Shown: positions 48,289 to 60,377 of the stretch, piece by piece | Position numbering within the stretch: position 1 is the first letter of the stretch | How the letters are laid out: each line of letters starts with the position of its first letter | Assembly: GCA_023426545.1 (NCBI GenBank) | Contig: JAFAAN010000087.1 | Coordinates: 1-64,000 of the forward strand | Direction: 5' to 3' | From: Pseudomonadota bacterium | Lineage (GTDB): Bacteria > Myxococcota > Myxococcia > Myxococcales > Myxococcaceae | Length of the DNA stretch: 64,000 bases | Notes under the pieces: generated by a model | What the model saw: only the letters and a program-made list of their open reading frames with translations | Databases searched by the model: none | What the model was told of the DNA's origin: nothing | Program-made: the position numbers and the translations under genes

Positions 48289-48930
48289 TCAACCACGGTG
48301 CGCGAAATGACGCAGCTTGGCCTCCGCTCCCAGCCGATAGGCATAGCGCAGGTCCCCGAGGAGCCGGTCCAGGCGCCGCGCCGCGACATGCCCCATCAGC
48401 CTCGCGCAGAAGCGGCGTGACAGCCGGTTCGCCTCCTCGTAGCGCCAGCGCTCCTGGGCGGACAGCTGCTTGCGGTAGGAGACCCGGTCGAAGAGGCGCT
48501 GGAGCAGCTCCCGCGCCCAGGCCCCCACGCCCTCCCCCCACCGGTGCAGCAGGCACACGGCGAACTTGTCCACCTCCGCCTGCGCCTCCAGCTCCAGCAG
48601 CGACACCGTCCGGCCATGGGCCGCGGTGTGGGCCACATAGAGGAAGTGGCTCACGCCCTCGGCCAGCTGGCAGTAGCCGCCCAGGTCGGTGTCCAGCACG
48701 TTCCCTGGCGGCCCGGACTCGTAGGGTTTGAGGCGGTCGAGCAGCGCGGGAGACAGGTAGAGGGCCAGCTCCAGCGCATCCCCGGACTCGTACACCAGCA
48801 GTTCCTCGTCGGAGCGGCCGGTGCCCCCGAGCCGCGCCGCGGCCTCGGTGTCCACCACGAAGACCTCCGCCCTCGCCTCACAGGTGAAGCCGTAGATGGC
48901 CTCCAGGTGGTCCTGAACGCGGCCAATCAT
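48289..48930 (-). CDS. Uncharacterised cytoplasmic protein next to groESL
   Basis: 213 residues, no signal peptide or membrane helix. The N-terminal part is alpha/beta-like (FTCEARAEVFVVDTEAA, DEELLVYESGDALELALYL). The middle has EGVSHFLYVAHTAAHGR, and the C-terminal third is helical and rich in Arg and Tyr (LSAQERWRYEEANRLSRRF). I do not recognise the family. GGAGG lies about 10 bases before ATG 48930. It follows the next gene by 12 bases, so the two form an operon divergent from groESL. Confidence 0.75.
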   Translation of the reverse strand: MIGRVQDHLEAIYGFTCEARAEVFVVDTEAAARLGGTGRSDEELLVYESGDALELALYLSPALLDRLKPYESGPPGNVLDTDLGGYCQLAEGVSHFLYVAHTAAHGRTVSLLELEAQAEVDKFAVCLLHRWGEGVGAWARELLQRLFDRVSYRKQLSAQERWRYEEANRLSRRFCARLMGHVAARRLDRLLGDLRYAYRLGAEAKLRHFAHRG

Positions 48931-48942
48931 CCACCCCTCCGG

Positions 48943-49542
48943 CTAGTTGGCCAGCTGTCCCTTGGGCCGCGGCATCATCCCCGCGTCCACCAGGACGCGC
49001 TCCAGCCGGTCGCTCCCACCTCGCACCCAGGCCTCGTACACCTTGAGCGCGCCGCTGGGGCCCGCCCGCACCATGCCCCGGGCGGAGATCTCCTCCAGCA
49101 CCTCCACCACCTTGCGGAACTTCTCGCACAGCTCCCGGTACATGTGCGCGAAGCCGGCCGCTGGCGTCAGCTCCGCCACGTGGCCGTAGGCCGTGCCGCC
49201 CATCTGGATGTAGTAGTCCGGCCCCACCGCGCCGCCCTGCAGCGCCCCGGAGAAGAAGCCGGCGGTGTACAGCGACACGTCGCCCAGCCGCCGCAGGGTG
49301 CGGATGCGCTCGGTGCGCTCCTGCTGCAGGGCCTGGTGGTAGAGGATGGCCAGCGGCTCGTGGTCCTTGCGCCCGTCCTCCTCGCGGGTGAACAGCTTGT
49401 CGGTGACGGCGAACTCGGACAGCAGGTTCACCAGGTAGAACTCCGTCACTTCCGCAAGCTCTACCCGCTGCCGCCCCGTGACCTCGCCCAGAAGAGACTT
49501 GAAGAACTCCTTCAGAGACAGGGACGCCACCAGTTCACTCAT
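48943..49542 (-). CDS. Uncharacterised protein divergent from groES
   Basis: 199 residues, mostly helical, no signal peptide. Segments such as AEVTEFYLVNLLSEF, LAILYHQALQQERTERIRTL and LGDVSLYTAGFFSG are distinctive but belong to no family I can name. ATG 49542 follows GGGAGGT; a GTG two codons upstream overlaps that site and is rejected. It is the first gene of a two-gene operon. The distal CIRCE element lies 111 bases before its start, so heat-shock or HrcA control is possible. Confidence 0.78.
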   Translation of the reverse strand: MSELVASLSLKEFFKSLLGEVTGRQRVELAEVTEFYLVNLLSEFAVTDKLFTREEDGRKDHEPLAILYHQALQQERTERIRTLRRLGDVSLYTAGFFSGALQGGAVGPDYYIQMGGTAYGHVAELTPAAGFAHMYRELCEKFRKVVEVLEEISARGMVRAGPSGALKVYEAWVRGGSDRLERVLVDAGMMPRPKGQLAN

Positions 49543-49652
49543 TGACACCTCCCGTCATTCCCCGGGCGGACGTCGCCCGCAGGAGACCCCCTGAAGGTAT
49601 CAATCGGGCGGAAGCGCGGCAAAACCCACCCCAGTGATTCCAGGCACTTGCG

Positions 49653-49679
49653 TTAGCACTCACGGGTCGCGAGTGCCAA
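49653..49679. promoter_or_regulatory. CIRCE operator, distal copy (one mismatch)
   Basis: TTAGCACTC, nine bases, then GAGTGCCAA: one change from the HrcA-binding consensus. It lies between groES and the divergent gene pair, 111 bases from the latter. Confidence 0.85.
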
Positions 49680-49792
49680 CCCCGGCCGCCCGGGCGCGCG
49701 GTCGGCCCCCCCCACCCGCTGGACCCCGCATGGGCAAAAAAACCAGCAATGCCGCGCAGTTGGCATGTGCTGGCGCGCGCGGCCTGCGTCGC

Positions 49793-49820
49793 TTGACGGG
49801 TCGACTTCGCTGGTTATTAT
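49793..49820 (+). promoter_or_regulatory. groESL promoter
   Basis: TTGACG (49793-49798), 16 bases, then TATTAT (49815-49820). The predicted start falls just before or at the proximal CIRCE element, as in other HrcA-controlled groE operons. Confidence 0.7.
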
Positions 49821-49836
49821 CCGCCGCGCCTGGGCG

Positions 49837-49863
49837 TTAGCACTCATGAGGTGCGAGTGCTAA
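49837..49863. promoter_or_regulatory. CIRCE operator, proximal copy (perfect)
   Basis: TTAGCACTC, nine bases, then GAGTGCTAA: an exact match to the CIRCE consensus bound by the heat-shock repressor HrcA. It lies between the groESL promoter and the groES start. Confidence 0.95.
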
Positions 49864-49953
49864 CCCCACGGGCCACGAGGCCCTTTTCAACCCCCAAGCC
49901 ACTTTCCGGCGGCCTTCACCAACCCCGCCGGAAACAACACGAAGGAGCAGGCC

Positions 49954-50244
49954 ATGAAGATTCGTCCCCTGCAGGATCGGCTCATCGTCAAGCGCGTCGC
50001 CGAGGAGAACAAGACCAAGGGCGGCCTCTTCATCCCCGATACGGCGAAGGAGAAGCCCCTCGAGGGCAAGGTCATCGCCGTGGGCAACGGCAAGGTGCAG
50101 GAGGACGGCAAGGTCCGTCCGCTGGACATCAAGGCCGGCGACACCATCCTGTTCAGCAAGTACGCGGGCACGGAGATCAAGCTCGACGGCGAGGAGCACC
50201 TCATCCTCCGTGAAGAGGACGTGCTCGGCGTCATCGAGAAGTAA
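49954..50244 (+). CDS. groES: GroES co-chaperonin
   Basis: 96 residues. MKIRPLQDRLIVKRV, the mobile loop with TKGGLFIPDTAKEKP and GTEIKLDGEEHLILREEDVL are all typical. It forms the heptameric lid of GroEL and closes the folding chamber. AAGGAG precedes the ATG. It is the first gene of a two-gene operon under CIRCE control, 38 bases before groEL. Confidence 0.97.
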   Translation: MKIRPLQDRLIVKRVAEENKTKGGLFIPDTAKEKPLEGKVIAVGNGKVQEDGKVRPLDIKAGDTILFSKYAGTEIKLDGEEHLILREEDVLGVIEK

Positions 50245-50282
50245 TCCGGCTGCCCCACTCTTCCTTCAAGGAATCATCGAAC

Positions 50283-51932
<1,650 letters not shown>

Positions 51933-51974
51933 TCGGCCCCCCACCCCGGCACCTGCCAGGGGTGGCGCCCTGAT

Positions 51975-52020
51975 GACGGCCTCCGGCTCCCTTTTCGGGG
52001 ACCGGGGGCCGTCGTCTTTT
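51975..52020 (+). terminator. Intrinsic terminator of groESL
   Basis: GACGGCCTCCGG pairs with CCGGGGGCCGTC (one G-U type step), with an inner TCCC/GGGGA extension, and is followed by GTCTTTT. It begins 42 bases after the groEL stop. Confidence 0.85.
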
Positions 52021-52083
52021 CAGGCCCGGTGGCGATAAGGTCCCCTGGCCCTTAGTTTGGTGGAGACGAAGGAGGAGACACCT

Positions 52084-52341
52084 GTGAAGCCCGTGAAGAT
52101 CTATACGACCACCTACTGTGGGTACTGCGTCCGCGCGAAGGACCTGCTCAAGCGCAAGGGCGTGGACTACGAGGAGGTGGACGTCACCGCAGACGACGAC
52201 CTTCGGGCGAAGCTCGTGGAGATGAGCGGCGGCCAGCGCACCGTGCCGCAGATCTTCATCGGCGACACGCACGTCGGAGGCTACTCGGACCTGTCCCGCC
52301 TCGACGCCGAGGGCCGCCTGGAGCCCATGCTCCGGGCCTGA
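52084..52341 (+). CDS. Glutaredoxin (GrxC type)
   Basis: 85 residues. Active-site CGYC at residues 12-15 (IYTTTYCGYC), then the glutathione-binding TVPQIFIG and GGYSDL motifs. It reduces disulfides and mixed disulfides with glutathione. I start it at GTG 52084, eight bases after GGAGG; the frame is open for nine codons upstream. It is close to groEL but behind a terminator. Confidence 0.9.
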   Translation: MKPVKIYTTTYCGYCVRAKDLLKRKGVDYEEVDVTADDDLRAKLVEMSGGQRTVPQIFIGDTHVGGYSDLSRLDAEGRLEPMLRA

Positions 52342-52438
52342 GTCCCCCGGACAGGCGGCCAGCCGCCCCGCCCAGGGGCCCCGGCCCGCGATGCATAGCT
52401 TTCCCTCCGTGGCACTTCATTCATCCACGGGAGGCGGC

Positions 52439-52843
52439 ATGGCAGGCGAAGAGCGACAAACGGGGGTCCGGGACGAGCAGTACAACCTCATCAGCGCCCT
52501 GTATCACCTCCTCAAGGGCGCCTCGACGAGCGAGGCGTACATCCGGGATGCCGAGGAGAACGGCGACCCGGAGCTCGCCCAGTTCTTCCGCGACGTGCAG
52601 GAGGCGCAGCGAGACCTCGCCGAGCGAGCGCGGAATCTGCTCGGCGCCCGCTCGGCGGGCCTCTCGCGGGCGGAGATAGGCCGCAAGCGCGCCGCCAGCG
52701 GGGGCAAGCGCGGCCCGGCCTCGGCGGAGAAGCAGCCGACCAACGCGAGCGTCAACTCGGGCGGCAATGACACGGTGCGTGATTCCGTCGACGAGGAGCT
52801 GCTGGAGACCTTCCCCGCGAGCGACCCGCCGGCACGCTACTGA
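52439..52843 (+). CDS. Small protein with C-terminal TFPASDPP motif
   Basis: 134 residues. The first 65 form helical, ferritin-like or hemerythrin-like sequence (QYNLISALYHLLKGASTSEA, AQFFRDVQEAQRDLAERA). A basic, Gly/Ser/Lys-rich linker follows. The end reads VDEELLETFPASDPPARY; the D-E-x-L-x-x-T/S-F-P-A-S-D-P-P phrase occurs at the end of many small bacterial proteins of unknown function. GGAGG precedes ATG 52439; an upstream ATG at 52391 is less likely. Role unknown. Confidence 0.78.
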   Translation: MAGEERQTGVRDEQYNLISALYHLLKGASTSEAYIRDAEENGDPELAQFFRDVQEAQRDLAERARNLLGARSAGLSRAEIGRKRAASGGKRGPASAEKQPTNASVNSGGNDTVRDSVDEELLETFPASDPPARY

Positions 52844-52930
52844 GGCTCCACCTGGCTTCCGGCGCCCTCGCAGCGCGGATTGACGCAGGACGCTGGATTC
52901 TGGCCGAACGTTCGTCTTGGATGGGGGGTC

Positions 52931-53941
52931 GTGAAGCACACCGCCCCATTCCCCTGCCCACGCCTGGCTTTGTTGCTGGTGGCCGCGCTGGCCCTGGCCT
53001 GCCGGAGCACGCCCCATCAGGTGCGCGGCGCCGTGCCGGAGTCACTGGGCGTGTCCGCGGTGGCCGTCGCCCCCTTCGACTTCCGGTGGGCGGAGCCCCG
53101 CTGGCGCGCGGTGGAGCTGTCCCAGCGGCTGGTGGGCGTGGCCCTGGCGCAAGCCGGCGCGTCGGCCTTCTTCTTCGGCCCCACCGAGTTGCATGTGCAG
53201 CGCCGCGACGACGACGTCGCGTGGCCGCCCCGCGACGCGGTGGCGGTGCTGGCCGCCCTCGGCGTCCGGCCGGACGGCGTCATGGTGCTGCGGCCCCGGG
53301 CGGAGAAGCGCGTCCAGTCCGGCGAGCGTGAACTGATTGACACCGAAGGCCACACGGTGGGCCAGAGCGCCACCGAGGTGGTGATGTACGTGGGGCATGT
53401 GGAAGTGCTCCACCCCGCCACGCGAGAGGTGGTGCTGGAGGTCTTCGGTGAGGCCACGGTGAATCCCTACGCGGACATCCTCGATGAAGGCGCGGACCCG
53501 GCCCCCGAGCTCACGCGCCTGATGGAAGACCTCACGCGCGAGGCACTCCACGGCCTGTCCCATCAACTGAAGCCACCGCGCGCGCCTTCGCCCGCGGTGG
53601 CCACGTCCCTGGCGTGGCTTCCGTGGGACGTGCTGGGCCTGGAAACGCCCCTGGGCGCACAAGACGCGCAGGATCCGCAATTCCTGCGCATGCAGCGCCT
53701 GCGCTTCGCCAACCCCGACATGGAGCCTGCGGTGCTGGAGGCGCTGGCGCGCAAGCCCGGCGGCCTCTGCGTGCACGCCGCGCCCGAGGGCGCGAAGCTC
53801 GCCGCGGGCGACTGCGTGCTCACGCTCGACGGACAGCCCGCGCTTCCCCAATCACTGGCCCGCGCCATGCTGGCACCCGTGCCAGTCGAAGCGCGTGTCC
53901 AACAACCCTCCGGCAGGATTGTTCCGCTCGTGCTGCCGTGA
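52931..53941 (+). CDS. Lipoprotein of unknown function
   Basis: 336 residues. A lipoprotein signal ends at LLLVAALALAC. The body resembles outer-membrane assembly-type lipoproteins of unknown role: VAVAPFDFRWAEPRW, a helical segment, GVMVLRPRAEKRVQSGERE, and a C-terminal PDZ-like part (GLCVHAAPEGAKLAAGDCVL, then TLDGQPA). GTG 52931 is preceded by a G-rich run. A 10-base palindrome CGAACGTTCG lies at 52905-52914. It is 71 bases before the FHA-AAA+ regulator and may be co-transcribed. Confidence 0.75.
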   Translation: MKHTAPFPCPRLALLLVAALALACRSTPHQVRGAVPESLGVSAVAVAPFDFRWAEPRWRAVELSQRLVGVALAQAGASAFFFGPTELHVQRRDDDVAWPPRDAVAVLAALGVRPDGVMVLRPRAEKRVQSGERELIDTEGHTVGQSATEVVMYVGHVEVLHPATREVVLEVFGEATVNPYADILDEGADPAPELTRLMEDLTREALHGLSHQLKPPRAPSPAVATSLAWLPWDVLGLETPLGAQDAQDPQFLRMQRLRFANPDMEPAVLEALARKPGGLCVHAAPEGAKLAAGDCVLTLDGQPALPQSLARAMLAPVPVEARVQQPSGRIVPLVLP

Positions 53942-54012
53942 GTTTTCCCGATGTGAAGAGGCTCGCGTCGGGCTTGCCCGCCCATGCGACTCGCACCTAA
54001 AGAGGACCCGAT

Positions 54013-55392
<1,380 letters not shown>

Positions 55393-55433
55393 AGAAGTCC
55401 GCACGCAGATCCACCCCCAGGGAGAACAACCGC

Positions 55434-56630
55434 ATGTTGCGTCGCGTTGCCGTAGCCTCCGTCGTCCTCACCGCCGCTTGCGCTGGCCAGCAGAAGTCTG
55501 GTGCGCAGGGCGGCCAGTCCACGTCGACCGAGGAGCGGGTCCGCATCACCAACCAGCCCCCGTTCGACCTCGTGAACTGCTTCCCGCGCGAGCTGCAGCT
55601 GCCGGAGCAGGCGAGCCAGGGCGTCGTGCTGGGCGCGCTGCTGACCACCCGCCCGCAGGTGATGGAGTGCCTCGTGGACCCGAAGCACCGGGGTCCGGAG
55701 AAGGCCACCTCGGTGGAGGTCAAGACCACCGTCACGGACCAGGGCGCCTCCCACGCCGTCAGCGGGACGAACCTCACCCCCGAGGGCCAGGCCTGCATCC
55801 AGAACGTGGTGGACACGCAGGTGAAGCTGGCCGCGCTGCCCAAGGGCGCGCAGCCGGTGGAGGCCGCCATCCCCTTCGAGCACACCGCCAGCGGGCTCAA
55901 CTCCGTCACCTTCGGCATCAACGAGGGCTCGGACTTCACCGGCGCGGTCCGTCTGGCGCAGCCGAGCTGGTGTGAGTGCTACACCAACTTCAAGGAGCAG
56001 GTCCCGCCGCCGCTGACCGCGAAGATCAAGCTCCTCAAGGCGCAGCCCACCCCGGCCGAGGTCACCTTCGAGCCCTCCGGCAACACCGAGGCGGACCAGC
56101 TGGCCGCCTGCCTCCAGCCGAAGATCGCCGCGCTGCCGGCCAAGCTGAACTCGGACGAGCTGGGCTTCTCCTACCGCTTCGTCCACTTCGACTCGTCCGC
56201 GCCGGACGCCGCGTCCGCCGAACTGCCGCCCGAGCTGCGCTTCCTCCAGCTCGACCTCAACCGCACCCAGCGCGCGGCGGACTCGGCCATCGCCGATGGC
56301 GCCCGCACCCCGGCGGCCCTGGCGTACGCCGAGGTCGTCGACCGCTACCAGAAGACGAAGAACTGGCGGCTCTTCGACGAGATGGCCAGCAAGTGCGACG
56401 CCCTGGTGAAGGCGGACGCGGACGTCATCGAGTCCATCAAGGCCCGCCAGGCCACGGACCAGGCCGCGCTGGACCTGGCCACGGAGATGGCGGCGAAGGA
56501 CGCGGACAACTGGGGTGACGTCGTCGCGGCCACGCAGAAGAACGTGGACGAGTCGGTGAAGGAGCTGACGGACGCGGAGAAGATTGCCGCGCAGGACAAG
56601 GCCGCCTGCCCGAAGAAGAACTTCAAGTAG
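55434..56630 (+). CDS. Lipoprotein of unknown function
   Basis: 398 residues. A short lipoprotein signal ends at Cys16 (SVVLTAAC). The mature part has two similar halves of the kind seen in myxobacterial secreted proteins (QVMECLVDPKHRG, GQACIQNVVDTQVKL and DQLAACLQPKIAAL), each with a conserved Cys in a helix before a run of small residues. The C-terminal 100 residues are helical and rich in Ala, Asp and Lys. It is 41 bases after the FHA-AAA+ gene. Function not recognised. Confidence 0.75.
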   Translation: MLRRVAVASVVLTAACAGQQKSGAQGGQSTSTEERVRITNQPPFDLVNCFPRELQLPEQASQGVVLGALLTTRPQVMECLVDPKHRGPEKATSVEVKTTVTDQGASHAVSGTNLTPEGQACIQNVVDTQVKLAALPKGAQPVEAAIPFEHTASGLNSVTFGINEGSDFTGAVRLAQPSWCECYTNFKEQVPPPLTAKIKLLKAQPTPAEVTFEPSGNTEADQLAACLQPKIAALPAKLNSDELGFSYRFVHFDSSAPDAASAELPPELRFLQLDLNRTQRAADSAIADGARTPAALAYAEVVDRYQKTKNWRLFDEMASKCDALVKADADVIESIKARQATDQAALDLATEMAAKDADNWGDVVAATQKNVDESVKELTDAEKIAAQDKAACPKKNFK

Positions 56631-56656
56631 TCCCCCGTCCCACGGCGGGAGAACGC

Positions 56657-56695
56657 GAAGGCGCGGGAGCCCGGAGGTCCGGGGCCCGCGCCTTC
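56657..56695. terminator. Terminator between the lipoprotein gene and smc
   Basis: GAAGGCGCGGG (56657-56667) and CCCGCGCCTTC (56685-56695) form a perfect 11-bp stem, with further G/C pairing inside. It lies between two convergent genes and could serve both. Confidence 0.7.
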
Positions 56696-56774
56696 CGTGT
56701 TTCTGGGGACTGAGCGCCGCCTCCGGTCAGGCGGGCACCGGAGGCGTCCGGTGCCCCACCCGGCCGGCGCGCGG

Positions 56775-59700
56775 CTACGCCGCTGTCACCTTGTCGTCGT
56801 TGGCCGCGCCCGCCTCGCGCATGCGCACGCTGACGAGCTTGGAGATGCCCGGCTCCTCCATGGTGACGCCGTAGAGGGTGTTGGAGATCTCCATGGTGCG
56901 CTTGTTGTGGGTGATGAGGATGAACTGCGACTGCTTGCTCATCTCCTTCACCATGTCGTTGTAGCGGCCCACGTTGCCCTCATCCAGCGGCGCGTCGACC
57001 TCGTCGAGGAGGCAGAAGGGCGTCGGCTTGATGAGGAAGATGCCGAAGATGAGGCCCACGGCGGTGAGGGCCTTCTCGCCACCGGACAGCAGGTTGACGC
57101 TCTGCAGCTTCTTGCCGGGCGGCTGGGCGACGATCTCCACGCCCGGCTCCTGCCCCGGCCCCTCGTTGGTGAGGATGAGGCTCGCCCGGCCACCGCCGAA
57201 CAGGCGCGGGAAGATGGCCTGGAACTTCTCGTTCACCACGTCGAAGGTCTGCTTGAAGCGCTCGCGGCTGGTGGCGTCGATGCGCTGGATGGCGTCCTTG
57301 AGCTGCTCGATGGACGACTGCAGGTCCTTCTTCTGCGCGATGAGGAAGTCGTAGCGCTTGGACAGCTCGGCGTGCTCGTCGATGGCGGTGAGATTGATCT
57401 CCCCCATCTTCTCCACCTGCGCGCGCAGGTCCTTCAGCTCCGCCTCGGACTCCGGCGCCAGCGCGGGCAGCAGGTGGTACGTGTGCAGCTCGTTCGCCAG
57501 CTCCACCTGGTGCCGCTCGCGGATGCCCGCCGACAGGTGCTCCAGCTCCAGGGCGATTTCACGCTCGCGCAGCGAGATTTGTGACAGGCCCTGCATCAGC
57601 TCGTCCACGCGGCCGCGCAGCTCGCGGAACAGCGTGTCCTGCTCGCGCACCTCCGCGGAGGCGGTGGTGTGCGCGGCGCGGCGGGCCTCCAGCCCCTGCG
57701 CCGCGAGCTTGTGCTCCTCCGCGCGCCGGGCCAGTCCGCCGTCCGTGTCGACGATGCGGCGCTCCAGCTCCTCGGCGCGGGTGGCGCCCTCCGCCACCGT
57801 GGCCTGGAGCCGGGCGATGCGCGTCTCCATGTCCTGGCGCTGGGTCACGAGGCTCTCCAGCTCCTTGCGCGCGGACTCGCCCCGCTCGCTGCCCGCGGCC
57901 ACCTTGATGCGCAGGCCCGTCAGCTCGCCGTTGGCCGTCTCCGCGCGCAGGCGCAGCGACTCCTGCTCGGCCACCAGCTGCTTGACGCGCTCCTCGCGGC
58001 CCTCGCGGTCCGCCTGGCCGTGCGCCACCTCGCCGCGGCTCGCCTCCTCCTCGTGCGCCAGCGCGGTGTGGCTCTGGTGGAGCTGGCCCTCCTCCACCTC
58101 CAGCTCCCTCACCCGCTCGCGCACGCGGGCCAGGTCCTCGCCCGCCTTGTGCAGGTCCTTCTCCTGGCTGGCGAGGTTCAGCTCCTCGGCGTGCTGATTC
58201 TTGGCGAGCCCCTTGAGCACACCCTCCGCGTGCCCCATCTGCTTCTGGAGCGTGTAGTGCCGGGTGAGAATCTCGTTGTAGCGCTCCTCCACCCGGGCCA
58301 CCTCGGTGGCCAGCTCGGCGATTTCGCGCTTCTTCTGGAGCGCGCCCACCGCCGCGCCCTCGCGCTCACCACCGACGATGGTGCCGTCCGGGCGGAAGAC
58401 CTCGCCCTCCTGCGTCACCAGCGTGCACTGCGGCCCTCCCGACTCGGCCCAGGCCCGCGCGGTGGCCACGTCCTGGACGATGATGACGTCGCCGAGCAGC
58501 AGCTGGACCAGCGGCGCCAGGGCCTCCTCGCACGTCACCTCGCGCAGGGCATGCGCCAGCACGCCGGGCCGGCTGAAGTCAGGCTCCAGCGGCGGCGGCA
58601 GCGCGTCCAGCGCGGGCACCGGGAGGAAGCTGCCCCGGCCCTCGGCGTGGCTCTTGAGGTACTCCACCAGCTCCACGCCCTTGTCGCGGCTCTCGACGAT
58701 GACGTGCTGGAGCCGCTCGCCCAGGGCGGCCTCCACCGCGCGCTCGTAGCTCGGGGTGACGTTGATGACGTCCGCCACCAGGCCGAAGATGCCCTGCTCG
58801 CGGGGCGACACGCCGGCGCGCGTCATCACCGCGCGCACGCCGCGGTCGAAGCCGTCGTAGTTCTTCTGGATGTCCTCCAGCGTGGCCAGGCGGCTGCGCT
58901 TGTCGCTCAGCTCCTCGCGCAGCGCGATGACCTCGATCTCGTTCTCCGTGAAGGCGGCGCGCGTGCGGGTGAGCGCGTCCTCCTCCTGGCCCTTGCGCTC
59001 GGCCAGCTCCGCCGCGAGGTGCCGGGTGTCCTCCACCCGCTTCGCCACGTCGCCGCGCACGTTCTCCAGCTGTTGCTCCTGGGCGCGCAGCGCCTCCAGC
59101 TCGCCCTGGAGCTTCGCGCGGCGGGCCTCCAGGTCCCCGCGCTGCCGGGCGAGGTTGACCAGGTTGCTCTCGTGGTTGGCCAGCCGCGTGGCCACGGCGA
59201 CGAGGCCGGCGCGCTCCTGCTCCAGGCGAAGCGCCACCTCCGTCTGGAGCTGGGACACGCGGCGCAGCTCCTCCTGCGCCACCTGCATCGCGACCTCGTC
59301 CTCCTTCCACGAGCCGGCGATGCCCGACAGCTCCGCCTCGCGGGCGGCCATGGCGTCGGACATCTCCGCCTTGCGGGCCACCAGGCCGTCCAGCTCCACC
59401 TGGGCGGCGGCCACGCGGGCGCGCGTCTCCTCCAGGTCGCGCTTGCCGTAGGACATCTCCTGGGTGTCGCGCTGCAACGCGCTCTCCAGGGTGTGCACCT
59501 CGGCGGCCAGCGCCTGGAGCGCCGCGGCCTCCGCGTCCAGCTCGGCGCGGCGGCGGGTGATGGTCTCCTCCAGCTCCTTCACCCGGTCCAGGCTCTCGCG
59601 CTCCTCGGAGCCCAGGTTCTCCAGCCGCGACTGGAGCATCTTCTTCTCCGCCATCAGCTCGAGCTGGCGGTGGGTGGCCGCGTGCAGGTCGATGTCCCGC

Positions 59701-60377
59701 ATGCGCGCCTTGAGCTTCTTGTACTTCTCCGCCTTCTTCGCCTGGCGGGAGAGCGCGTCGAGCCGCTTCTCCAGCTCATTGGTGATGTCGGTGACGCGCA
59801 GCAGGTTCGCGTCCGTCGCCTCCATCTTGCGCTCGGCGGCCTTGCGGCGGGCCTTGTACTTGGTGATGCCCGCGGCCTCTTCCAGCAGGTGGCGCCGGTC
59901 CTCCGGCTTGCTGGACACGATGAGGCCCACGCGGCCCTGCTCGATGATGGAGTACGCCTTGGTGCCCACGCCGGTGCCGAGGAACAGCTCGGTGATGTCC
60001 AGCAGGCGGCACTGCGTCTTGTTGATGAGGTACTCGGAGTCGCCGTTGCGGAACAGGCGCCGCGTCACCGTGACTTCGGAGAAGCCCTGGTACTGGGGCG
60101 CGAGCTGGTCCGTGTCATCCACGATGAACGTGAGCGACACCTCCGCCATGGACAGCGGCGGCTTGTTCTCCGAGCCGTTGAAGATGACGTCCTCCATGCC
60201 ACGGCCACGGAGGTTCTTCGCGCTCTGCTCACCCATCACCCAGCGGATGGCGTCGACGACGTTGGACTTGCCGCAGCCGTTGGGCCCGACGATTCCCGTC
60301 ACGCCTTCATCGAACGTGAAGACGCTCCGTTCCATGAAGGACTTGAAGCCGGTGATGTCCAACCGCTTGATTCGCAT
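56775..60377 (-). CDS. smc: SMC chromosome condensation protein
   Basis: 1200 residues, standard for bacterial Smc. The N-terminal head has Walker A in GPNGCGKSN (about 32-40). Long coiled coils (about 170-500 and 660-1020) flank a hinge (about 515-650). The C-terminal head has the ABC signature LLSGGEKALTAVGLIFG (near 1095) and Walker B CLLDEVDAPLDE. It organises and segregates the chromosome with ScpA and ScpB. ATG 60377 has GGAG about 10 bases upstream. A weak promoter-like pair (TTGATC-N17-TACTCC) lies at 60491-60463 on the same strand. Confidence 0.97.
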   Translation of the reverse strand: MRIKRLDITGFKSFMERSVFTFDEGVTGIVGPNGCGKSNVVDAIRWVMGEQSAKNLRGRGMEDVIFNGSENKPPLSMAEVSLTFIVDDTDQLAPQYQGFSEVTVTRRLFRNGDSEYLINKTQCRLLDITELFLGTGVGTKAYSIIEQGRVGLIVSSKPEDRRHLLEEAAGITKYKARRKAAERKMEATDANLLRVTDITNELEKRLDALSRQAKKAEKYKKLKARMRDIDLHAATHRQLELMAEKKMLQSRLENLGSEERESLDRVKELEETITRRRAELDAEAAALQALAAEVHTLESALQRDTQEMSYGKRDLEETRARVAAAQVELDGLVARKAEMSDAMAAREAELSGIAGSWKEDEVAMQVAQEELRRVSQLQTEVALRLEQERAGLVAVATRLANHESNLVNLARQRGDLEARRAKLQGELEALRAQEQQLENVRGDVAKRVEDTRHLAAELAERKGQEEDALTRTRAAFTENEIEVIALREELSDKRSRLATLEDIQKNYDGFDRGVRAVMTRAGVSPREQGIFGLVADVINVTPSYERAVEAALGERLQHVIVESRDKGVELVEYLKSHAEGRGSFLPVPALDALPPPLEPDFSRPGVLAHALREVTCEEALAPLVQLLLGDVIIVQDVATARAWAESGGPQCTLVTQEGEVFRPDGTIVGGEREGAAVGALQKKREIAELATEVARVEERYNEILTRHYTLQKQMGHAEGVLKGLAKNQHAEELNLASQEKDLHKAGEDLARVRERVRELEVEEGQLHQSHTALAHEEEASRGEVAHGQADREGREERVKQLVAEQESLRLRAETANGELTGLRIKVAAGSERGESARKELESLVTQRQDMETRIARLQATVAEGATRAEELERRIVDTDGGLARRAEEHKLAAQGLEARRAAHTTASAEVREQDTLFRELRGRVDELMQGLSQISLREREIALELEHLSAGIRERHQVELANELHTYHLLPALAPESEAELKDLRAQVEKMGEINLTAIDEHAELSKRYDFLIAQKKDLQSSIEQLKDAIQRIDATSRERFKQTFDVVNEKFQAIFPRLFGGGRASLILTNEGPGQEPGVEIVAQPPGKKLQSVNLLSGGEKALTAVGLIFGIFLIKPTPFCLLDEVDAPLDEGNVGRYNDMVKEMSKQSQFILITHNKRTMEISNTLYGVTMEEPGISKLVSVRMREAGAANDDKVTAA

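Noticed and set aside
52409..52425. TGGCAC at 52409 as a sigma-54 promoter for the TFPASDPP gene
   Set aside because: The -24 half fits, but no TTGC appears at the required distance.
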